Assembly: GCA_019054805.1 (NCBI GenBank)
Contig: JAHQIY010000016.1
Location: 1,922,001-1,986,000 of the forward strand
Direction of reading: 5' to 3'
DNA from: Brachionus manjavacas
Lineage: Eukaryota > Rotifera > Eurotatoria > Ploima > Brachionidae
Length of the DNA: 64,000 nucleotides
In this document: in pieces, positions 56,070 to 64,000 of the stretch
How positions within the stretch are numbered: the stretch's first letter is position 1
How the letters are laid out: each line of letters starts with the position of its first letter
The notes under the pieces: model-generated
The model's input: the letters and a program-made list of their open reading frames with translations, nothing else
The model's database searches: none
Told to the model about the DNA's origin: nothing
Position numbers and translations under genes: made by a program

Positions 56070-58084
56070 TCATTTTAAATTTTGACAGACAAAAACAACT
56101 TTTCTGACATTTTCTGGGTTAATTTTATTACGACGATCCCAAATGCTGTAACCGGCACTGGAAAATAATTGTTCTGAAGGGACTGATGTTGCTGGCGTGC
56201 AAAAAATCCGTATAAAGGCTTTATAAATAATAGGATAAATATGTTTGTTAATCCTCCAAAATTCCAAAGGCTCAATGTTTTTAGAAGCTTCTAAATTATA
56301 GCGATAGAATTCCTTTTCTAAATTACTTAATTTTGAATAGCTTTTTTTGGTTTCATAATCTGCAGTAAAATCAAAATACTGTAAACGTTTGTCTTCTAGA
56401 GAAGGAGAAATCAAGATATTTGATGAATTATTAGGTTGACTTAGTCTATTCAAATTAGATAATTCGTTAACGTTCAATTTATTTTTCAGTTCCAAAGGAA
56501 AATATTCCACCAGCTTTCTGATGTGTGCTTTAGCTATGTTAATGTATTCTTTTTTCTGTCTTTCAGAACATTTTATAAAATATTTAGTACGCACATCTAA
56601 ATAAGTCGCTGTTATTAATAAACTATCATTTAGAACGTTGTACTTATTTAAATAGCTATCGGTGTAGTAATGAAGATATTTTTTAAAAGTAGTAGAAAAC
56701 AAAGATTCATTGTTAGTTTCGAGTAGTTTGTTGCGAAGACTTAAGAGAATAGGAATAACTATAGAAATTGTAGGATAATTAACCCCAGATAGCTCAGTGG
56801 TCGCGTCACTGAAAGGCTTTAAGATACTGACAGAATCTTTAAGAGTGATGATTTCGTTTTCATTTAATATTAGATATTCATATTTATTATTTAATTTTCT
56901 ATCTCGTAGAGCTTCATTTATAGGACCTTTTTGCTCAGAAATTCTTTTTAACATTAAAAACGTAGAATTCCACCTAGTAGTTATGTCTTGAATGATTTTA
57001 TTTGGCTTAATATTAGATAATTTTTGCTTTTCTTCCAAAACTTCGCAAGCTATAGAGGATTGGTGAAATACTGAGGCTATTTTTCGGCATTTATTTACCA
57101 AATCTGAAAAATTCTGCATTATTGAATTTTCAGTTTCGTTCAAAATTGAAATGCCAGTTATTTCATTTTGTTCTTCAGTCTCATATTCACAAGTTTCAAT
57201 AGACACTGTAGAAAATTTAGTGATTTTTTTTACTATTAAATTTAATAAGTGAGCAAGGCATCCAATGTGATGAATTTAAGAAATTTTCGACTCTGTGGTT
57301 CTAATATTTTCTAATAAAAAACTTTTTATATTTTGCATATTTTTGGCATTGTCCGTGACAAAAGAAACTATTTTGTCGACAATACCCCAATCTCTTAGAA
57401 CATTGAATAAAGCATTTGCTATGTTTTCAGCTGTATGGCTACCTGGTAAATTACTTATTTCTAATGTTCTACTACACAGTAAAGTTAATTCATTAAAGAA
57501 ATGGCAAGTTACTCCAAGGTAGCTATTTTGTTGAATTGACGACCAACCATCCAATGTTACGGAAACAGCTTGAGCTTTTATCAATTCAAGCTTAATACGG
57601 TTCCTTATTTTTGAAAATTCATTAGCAAGTAAATGATTTGTTAGGGTATAGCGGGAAGGAGAACAAATCCAGGATTAAGACACTCAACAAATTTTTTAAA
57701 ATATGAATTTTCAACAATGATAAACGGCAATGCGGCACTTACAATAAATTGCAACAAAAATTCTTCTGCTTTAGTAAAATTTTTCTTTTGCTTCTTGTAC
57801 AATGGCTTGTCTGGCTCATCTAAAGAAGTGTCAATATCGACAGACTCATTATTTGTTTCTAAATTCAGTGATATATTGTGATTATTTTTTAAATGATTAC
57901 GCATTGCCGATGTTGATTTATTTGAATAAGCAGCATCACAATGTTTACATATTCGAGAATCACCAACGACAACCGAGTGTGAATGAACAATTGAAGTTTT
58001 TTTATACTCTTTTCTTTTTCTCCCTTTATGGATTGAAGTTGGAGTCTCTTGAAAACTGGTAATAGATGACTGACTAGCACACAC
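56070..58084 (-). pseudogene. hAT transposase, lightly broken
   Basis: Three minus-strand blocks: 58084-57641 with a BED-type zinc finger (CKHCDAAYSN, then MRNHLKNNH); 57584-57276 with the RNase-H-like start VSVTLDGWSSIQQNSYLGVT and IVSFVTDNAKNMQ; and 57206-56070 with RWNSTFLMLKRI, then EFWRINKHIYPII and the dimerisation motif CTPATSVPSEQLFSSAGYS, WDRRNKINPENV. Two lesions separate them: a frameshift near 57660 (just after LNPGFV) and one in-frame TAA at 57274-57276, after which IHHIGCLAHLLNLIV continues. With so few lesions the copy died recently. The transposase acted by cut-and-paste; whether other copies are active cannot be seen here. Confidence 0.9.
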
Positions 58085-58324
58085 TAATGTTAGAAAATTT
58101 TTAAAATCCTTTTATGAGAATAAGAATTTCTTGAAAAAAATCAGAGTTGTTTAAAAGTCCCAAAAAAAATTTTAAGTCATTATAGTTGTTTAAAAGTCGC
58201 AAGTCTCTGAAAAAAATTATAGCTAAAAGTGAAATTTTAATAGCAAAGAAAAAAAAAGAAGAGATCTTAAAGGAGAAAATTAATGCTTATAATTAATGCT
58301 TATATATGTACGAAGCGAATATTC

Positions 58325-58578
58325 GAATGAATTTTTATTCGAATATGCTATTTGGAAGAAAATTCATTCGAATAAGCTATTTGAATGAAAATTCATTCGA
58401 ATAAGCTATTTGAATGAAAATTCATTCGAATAAGCTATTTGAATGAAAATTCATTCGAATAAGCTATTTGAATGAAAATTCATTCGAATGAGCTATTTGA
58501 AGGAAAATTCATTCGAATAAGCTATTTGAAGGAAAATTCATTCGAATAAGCTATTTGAATGAAAATTCATTCGAAACT
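58325..58578. repeat. hAT subterminal array, right
   Basis: About eight units of 29 bp, core ATTCATTCGAATAAGCTATT then TGAATGAAA, inverted relative to the left array. Some units carry GGAAAATTC or GAGC variants. Confidence 0.9.
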
Positions 58579-58635
58579 TCCTTTATTTGAATATTGCGTC
58601 GAATAACCATATTCGATTTCATCACTAGCAAAATC

Positions 58636-58762
58636 CATGAGTACCATGTTGTTCACAAGTCAAACCTAATTAGATGGTCAATCATCACTTTCATTTCAGA
58701 ATCTAATGCTCAATAACTTTGCTTGGTAACAATGTTAAGGAGACTGAACAAAATCACGTGAC
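58636..58762 (-). pseudogene. LINE reverse transcriptase remnant, 5' part of the interrupted copy
   Basis: The minus strand shows NPVT, a stop, FCSVSLTLLPSKVIEH and later NNMVLMDFAKAFD across the hAT site. These match the N-Y-R-P-x-S-L-T...K-x-x-E block and the first catalytic block of LINE reverse transcriptases. Several stops. Confidence 0.6.
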
Positions 58763-59898
58763 TGGGTTCTATTTACTTTCTGGTAAAATTGAGTTATATT
58801 TGACTCTTTCCAAGCCGTTGGCGCCAGTTAAAAATGAAGCTTTAAAAGAATTCTTTGAAATATTATCGGTTCCAGATACTTTAAATTGATCCAGTTTGGT
58901 TAAGTACTTAAATATATTAGCAGCCGAGAGCACATCTAATCAATGTGACATTCCCCCGTACAAAACTAAAGTAGCTAAGATAAATGTTATCCAATATCTC
59001 TATTAAAAGCTTACAGAAATAAAAAATTCAAGATATTGTAGTCTAAAATCATTAATTTATAAGAAAAAATTAATTAAAATAATAAAATTAAAATAAATTA
59101 TTAATAACATAAAAAATTTAATTTATTCTATCACATATTAGTTATAATGTATTTATTTATTTAATATTTTACACACTTCATTAGTTAAAAAAACAAAAAT
59201 TTTAAAAAAAGTTAATTTTGTTTAAAATAATAAAATTTAAGGAAGCTTTGCTTGTTTAGCCGCCAATTCAATGGGAGTTCGCCTCGATAATTCTTTATTT
59301 ATTCTAATGGTTAAGTGACTTATTCATCTACATGTTCAGTGATATGAAGTTTTGAAAAAAAGACAGTTTGAGTTTGACAGAGAGTTTTTTCATTTTTTGA
59401 CAATTTTTTAGCTTTTTTAGCTTTAGAAAAAAAAACAAATTTTGAATAAATCCTTTAAAAACTAAAAAAATTAATTTTATTTGATTAAAAAAAAAACAAA
59501 AAAACAAAGATTCATTGTATTTTACTAGATTTGATTTAGATCGATTGCAGTCGATTTAATTGAAAGATTCAAAATATCAAAACTTAAAATTAGACTACTT
59601 TCTAAAAACCAAATTTCTTTGGAAAGATAAAAAAAATGATATTGTTTACTTGTAATCCGATTTTTGTAATTAATTTTGTTTTTTTAGGGCACTCTCAATT
59701 AGTCTATTGATTGCAAGTGTATGAAATGATAAATAATTTCGATTTAAATTTTGTTTATTTTAAAATTTGTGTCAACAAAATTTCTCAACAAACAATATCT
59801 AGATATTCCGACAAATAATTCGTTTGTAATCAGCATTCCACAATAACCTATTCTATTTAAAACCATCGATTTCCAAACTACGCAACTAAAAGTTAAAA
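58763..59898. other. intergenic, AT-rich
   Basis: No gene recognised. The first 230 bases may be further decayed LINE; the last part is the upstream region of the EF-hand gene. Confidence 0.4.
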
Positions 59899-61311
59899 AT
59901 GAATTTTGAAATCTACCAAAGCCCTGAACTAAAAACTGTCCTTGATTCTCTTACAGAACGGGCCGTCTTTCTACCGCAACAGCAAAATAAAGATTCTTAT
60001 TCTTATCTTCCAGAATCAACTCACTTTTCCGATTTGTTTTTGGCCTCTTCATCAGTCAATCAGATAGCATCGGATCTATTACAGCTCCAAACTGGTCCAA
60101 CTTCTTTGTCTTCGTCCAAACAAAGCAACAACGAATACCTGAGTCAAATAGAACAAGCTATTTTGCGCTCAAATGAGCCTATATCGATCAATGAGAGCGA
60201 AGAAATATCAGTCAATGGTCATAGGGGGATATGGGCCAACAAGTCCGAAGTTATAAATTGGCAAGGAGATTTGGCTCAATATGACATAAATGAAGACACT
60301 AATCCTGCGATTCTGAACAAAAAAACAAATCAAACTCTTGAATATGTTCAAGAATTGGCAATTAGATACTTAAGACCGCCTACACCTCCTGGCCCAGGCG
60401 AGATAATAATAAACCAATTGCCGAATGAGGTGACACCTCCTGCTCCTCCACTTATCATTCGTCAACAGCCAGCCAGACCATTGACTCCAGAACCGCTCAT
60501 TATTCGAGAAGCACCACCAGCTCCGCCTGCTCAAGTTGGCCGCAAAGTAATAACCATTAGCGGGAAAAAAATTCCACCTCCACCCAGAAAAGTGATAGTA
60601 GAAAGACTGCCGCCTCTACCGGCCAAACCACAATCGGTTCTAATTGAAAGATGGTTGCCGTATGCCGAAGTAAAACGAAAAGTTATATTCAATAAACCTG
60701 CTCAAGCTGATCCGATTGTGGTCAAGCCAAGAAATGTAATTGTACAATGGGATTCTCCTCAAGTCAACATTAGAAAAGAATTCAAATACCTTGGTGTTAT
60801 TAGAGCTAATCCAGTCGAGTATGTTCAACGATATGGATCAACTCTACGACAATCAAATGAACTTCCAAAATTTGCCGCTGACATACAAACACCTGATGGC
60901 CTTGTACTGGCTGCCGATCACAAATACAACTCTTTGTATGAATTGTACGGAGATGTGTCGGCTTTGAATTTGATCGACTTGGACCGTGAAGGTCTTGGCG
61001 ATTACAAAGCCTACCTGTCAAAGAACATCGGCCATGAGCATCGTTCTGAGGCTAATTACAGCTATGCTATACAATTAGATGACAATGTTAATGATTTAAT
61101 TGAGCAAATATTTATATCTGTTGATCGAGATCAAAATGGAAGAATAAGTGTTGAGGAAGCTGAGAAATTGGTTCTAAAACTGAATAGTAAATTAGGAAGG
61201 AGATATGGTGAGGATGATGTGAGAGCTTTTTTTGCCACTTTGGATCAAAATCATGATGGAACTTTAGATTTAGAAGAGTTTAGACGCGCTTTTCTCTCTG
61301 TTGCTAATTAA
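59899..61311 (+). CDS. EF-hand protein with proline-rich repeat region
   Basis: Single exon, 470 residues. No signal peptide or membrane segment. Residues 1-150 are low-complexity and hydrophilic. Residues about 155-280 form a Pro-rich repeat: RPPTPPGPGEIIINQLP, TPPAPPLIIRQQP, LTPEPLIIREAPPAPP, PPPRKVIVERLPPLPAKPQ, then LIERWLPYAEVKRKVIF. The recurring unit is two or three prolines followed by a short strand (IIIN/LIIR/VIVE). Residues 396-470 hold two EF-hands with canonical loops: D409-RDQNGRISVEE and D449-QNHDGTLDLEE, so calcium binding is expected. The Pro-rich part looks like cytoskeletal filament-associated proteins of the articulin/alveolin style, but I cannot name the family. ATG context and frame are clean; AATAAA candidates near 61445. 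Confidence 0.8.
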   Translation: MNFEIYQSPELKTVLDSLTERAVFLPQQQNKDSYSYLPESTHFSDLFLASSSVNQIASDLLQLQTGPTSLSSSKQSNNEYLSQIEQAILRSNEPISINESEEISVNGHRGIWANKSEVINWQGDLAQYDINEDTNPAILNKKTNQTLEYVQELAIRYLRPPTPPGPGEIIINQLPNEVTPPAPPLIIRQQPARPLTPEPLIIREAPPAPPAQVGRKVITISGKKIPPPPRKVIVERLPPLPAKPQSVLIERWLPYAEVKRKVIFNKPAQADPIVVKPRNVIVQWDSPQVNIRKEFKYLGVIRANPVEYVQRYGSTLRQSNELPKFAADIQTPDGLVLAADHKYNSLYELYGDVSALNLIDLDREGLGDYKAYLSKNIGHEHRSEANYSYAIQLDDNVNDLIEQIFISVDRDQNGRISVEEAEKLVLKLNSKLGRRYGEDDVRAFFATLDQNHDGTLDLEEFRRAFLSVAN

Positions 61312-62944
61312 GTTTTATTTTTTCAATTTTCGCAAGATAAGGATAAATTATTCATTCTTTTTTGTTTTCTATATTATTTATTTATTAACATTTATGAATT
61401 TTCAATTAATTTATAAAATTTTTTAGTTTTATATTGATGTAAAATAAAATAGAATAAAATATTCCGAAAATATGTTGTTGTTTTTTTTTGTTGTTGAAAA
61501 TTTCTTATTTTTGAAATATTTTATTACGATCATTTAAAGACTGATATTTTATATGTTAAATTTACCTCCGAAAAAATCTAAATTTAAATAAGATAAAGAG
61601 ATATTTAAATTATACAAAATTATTGAAAAATAATTTTGCTTACTTTTAATTTAATTTTTCATGCTATTTTTTTTATTACAATAAAAATAAATTAGAATTG
61701 AATTTTCAATTTTAATAATTTTTCTTTATTTATATATTATTATTTTTAGTAAAGTTAAATTTTTTAAATAACGATTTATCTAAAATTTAACCGATGCTAT
61801 GATCCATGATACTGTGTGGTAAACTAAATTTTAAACATATTTTAATGAATTTAATTTGGAAAAGTTTAAGTTTAGAGAATTTCTTTTGACTCAACTTTTA
61901 GAATTGAAAGCACAAAATGTCATGACTCTACCAACACAAAATAAATAAATCTGACTTGACTACAATTTTTAGAAAAAACGAAACTCTATAGAAAGGCTCA
62001 TTTTTTTTAATTAATTCACTTGCTATTAAACAAGTGAATTAATTAAATAAAAAATAATAAAACTCTTGAAAAAACAAATAAAAATATTTTTTTAAGGATT
62101 TTATAAATTATTCAAGAAGAGCCGAATTTAATACTTTTATTGCTCCGGTTACACTTTTTTAATTTATTAAAAATTCAAAAAATAAAAACTTTAAAGTCCA
62201 AAAATTTTAATAAAAAGAGCAATGTATTAACTTTTTTTTTCAAATTTTTATCTATTTTAAACATTGAAAATAAATCACCTTAGTTACTGGAAACAAATTT
62301 TCTACATGGATAATCGATCACGATATTTAATTAAATATTTATTAAATATTAAAGAATTTTAGAATTTAATTAGTTTTTTTTAAATTAATATGTATAAATT
62401 ACATATAATGGTAGCTTTTATTTTAAAATAAAAAAAATTGATTTAATTAATTCAAGGCAAATAGTATCGCTGTTCAAAATCAATCACGAAATTGCTTAGG
62501 TCGTATTGCATAACTCAGTCCCTCTTTGAGCTATTCCTAATATTTACCTATGCGCACTGTTGTTAATAAATATTAAAATTTAAAATTTTACAGTGTAGAT
62601 ATATGTTACCAAGCAACATATTTTTTCTTAAATTTTATGCCAACTTTTATCGTTGTTAGCGTAATTGTTGCTCAGTTTTTATTTTAAAGAATAAAACTAT
62701 AACAATCATAAAATTTTAGAATATAAGAAATTTTACAATTTGATAATAGCTAGTACCTATATTCTATAGAAAATTTCACTGATAAAATTAACTCTATTCG
62801 TAGTCAAGTTAAATCTATCCGAAAAATTCTTATTTTTTTTCAAAGTTTTTATTCATTAGATTGAAATATATTTTTGAACAAAAGTTTTAATTTTATCTAA
62901 TTATTTTTATTTCATTATTCTATTAGATAGAATCTAAGGCTCAA
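61312..62944. other. intergenic, AT-rich
   Basis: 1.6 kb without a recognised gene. An AATAAA run near 61440-61460 serves the EF-hand gene. A short inverted repeat with TTAATTAATTCACTTG arms lies near 62010-62045. Confidence 0.45.
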
Positions 62945-64000
62945 ATGACTAAATTGTGTATTTGCCAAATGTGTACTTGTGGTCACCATCGTTGTCCGCA
63001 CCGTCCTTGGGGTATTTTGGGAAAAGGCGAACAACCATGCGCTGTCACTGAATACAAAAACGAGTATCGAGCTCATGAAGCTTCACGAACTCAACCGATC
63101 AGACCAGATAATGAATACAAGGGCTCAAATCTTCCCCTAAACGATGAGACAACCCACAAGTAATTTAATTGCTTTTTTTTTCCTCAATAAAAATTAAAAA
63201 TTTACTCTTTTTTTTATGTCCATAGAACTGATTACATTCGTCATCAAGTCGAAAGGATATCACTGCATCAGCCAGAAAAGTACAAACAACCCGAAGGTGA
63301 AATGGACACAATGACCAGCTATAAACGCGAATATGTCCGTACGTAATCTTGATTGTGGTTGTGAAGCTAAAATTTTTATTTTATTTTTTTTGTTTCTAGA
63401 GAAACAAGGTGAAAAAGCACAACCGATTCGTCACGATGGCGGCCGAAAAGAGCCGGCCAACTTCGAAGGCAATCCAACATACAAAAGCGACTACCGTCCA
63501 TGGGAGCTAAACAGAACGCAGCCGATCCGTCATGATGGCGGATACATTTCCTCATCTGACCCATTCAATGGAGACACCACTTACTACCAGGACTTTAAGC
63601 GTCACAATCAAGCCCCGGTTAAGCCTATCAGACCAGATAATGCTGCTCTGCAATCAACTGATCCGTTCAATGATCGGACCGGATACAGAGAGGATTATGT
63701 TAAGCACGACTTGCCCACCAAGTTCTCTAGAGCCAGGGATGAGTATCAGCCAAATAAAATACCATTGGACAACATGACTACAATGAGACGAGATTTCACG
63801 GCTAAAGACGCTGAAAAGACGCGCTCATTTAAGCCCGAAAATGGAGGCTATAGATCGGAGGCGCCTTTCGATGACGACACAACTCACAAAAATGATTTCA
63901 AAAAATGGGAAGTTAGGCCAAACTTTGCCAAAAAAGACAACGAATGGAAGCCTCCGCTGGGAGAAATGGATCTAAGCACTAATTACAATTCAGAGTTTAC
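62945..64000 (+). CDS. SAXO: SAXO-like stabiliser of axonemal microtubules, 5' part
   Basis: Exons 62945..63159, 63226..63338 and 63400 onward (runs off the window) splice in frame through two short GT-AG introns. The start is the ATG at 62945: the N-terminus MTKLCICQMCTCGHHRCPH is the Cys-rich signature of SAXO/FAM154 proteins. Then come repeated microtubule-binding (Mn-type) modules about 30-40 residues apart, with PIRPDNEY, PIRHDGG, PIRHDGGY, PIRPDN, FSRARDEY, SFKPENGGY and FAKKDNEW, each preceded by a Y-x-x-D/E-Y/F block such as TDYIRH, SDYRPW, QDFKRH and REDYVKH. SAXO proteins bind along ciliary doublets and centrioles. The 3' end is outside. Confidence 0.92.

Larger units (their letters stand above)
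55718..58627 (-). mobile_element. hAT DNA transposon, 2.9 kb, with TIRs, 8-bp target duplication and subterminal arrays
   Basis: Ends are TAGTGATGAAATCGAAT and its inverse ATTCGATTTCATCACTA, flanked by identical 8-bp GCAAAATC at 55710-55717 and 58628-58635. Eight-base duplications and a TAGTG/CAGTG-like end are hAT features. Inside are tandem arrays near each end in opposite orientation and one transposase gene on the minus strand. Removing the element rejoins the LINE motif DFAKAFD, which proves the insertion is younger than the LINE. Confidence 0.92.

Noticed and set aside
55785-58578. CRISPR-like arrays of 29-bp repeats
   Set aside because: Units are contiguous without unique spacers, lie in a eukaryotic transposon, and are mirrored at its two ends.

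Overview
The window reads as animal nuclear DNA from a compact but very AT-rich genome, roughly a quarter G+C by eye. The evidence is spliced genes with GT-AG introns (many only 50-90 bp), metazoan families (nuclear receptor, Reeler domain, Ly6/uPAR-like three-finger proteins, SAXO, VPS13, UPF2), a nuclear tRNA-Glu, and decayed LINE, hAT, piggyBac-like and MITE elements. A WD-repeat pseudogene with a cysteine-bearing N-terminal part and the general style suggest a small protostome such as a monogonont rotifer. That placement is an inference, not something the sequence proves.

Layout: 0-5.3 kb holds the 3' part of a cyclic-nucleotide-binding-domain gene and four Ser-rich exons that may be its C-terminus. 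5.5-7 kb has a two-exon secreted Reeler protein. 7.3-10.1 kb (minus) is a two-exon three-finger protein whose intron has filled with LINE debris and a MITE. 12.9-14.4 kb (minus) is an intronless nuclear receptor. 14.9-15.2 kb is a tRNA-derived SINE with exact target duplications. 15.3-15.7 kb (minus) is a paralogue of the first three-finger gene. 18.35-22.1 kb is a single-exon UPF2. 22.9-31.4 kb is accessory: an orphan ORF, a broken hAT transposase, tRNA-Glu, a WD40 pseudogene, a piggyBac-like remnant, a PPEF-type phosphatase pseudogene and a small two-exon coiled-coil gene. 31.6-33.1 kb has a 99-bp tandem array and a near-perfect partial copy of a VPS13 exon. 35.2-52.0 kb is a complete multi-exon VPS13 gene of about 3,480-3,490 codons. 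53.1-53.7 kb has two exons with a probable death domain. 54.5-58.8 kb is a decayed LINE interrupted by a 2.9-kb hAT transposon with target duplication, terminal inverted repeats and mirrored subterminal arrays. 59.9-61.3 kb is an EF-hand/proline-rich protein, and 62.9 kb to the end is the 5' part of a SAXO gene.

The host genes do not form one pathway. UPF2 (nonsense-mediated decay), VPS13 (bridge-like lipid transfer), SAXO (axonemal microtubules) and the nuclear receptor are independent single genes. The linked cluster is the pair of three-finger genes that flank the nuclear receptor. The most unusual observations are the VPS13 exon copy (3 differences in about 700 bp, then abrupt divergence at the splice site), a LINE insertion flanked by an imperfect duplication of about 80 bp, the nested hAT element, and two MITEs with 9-bp duplications.
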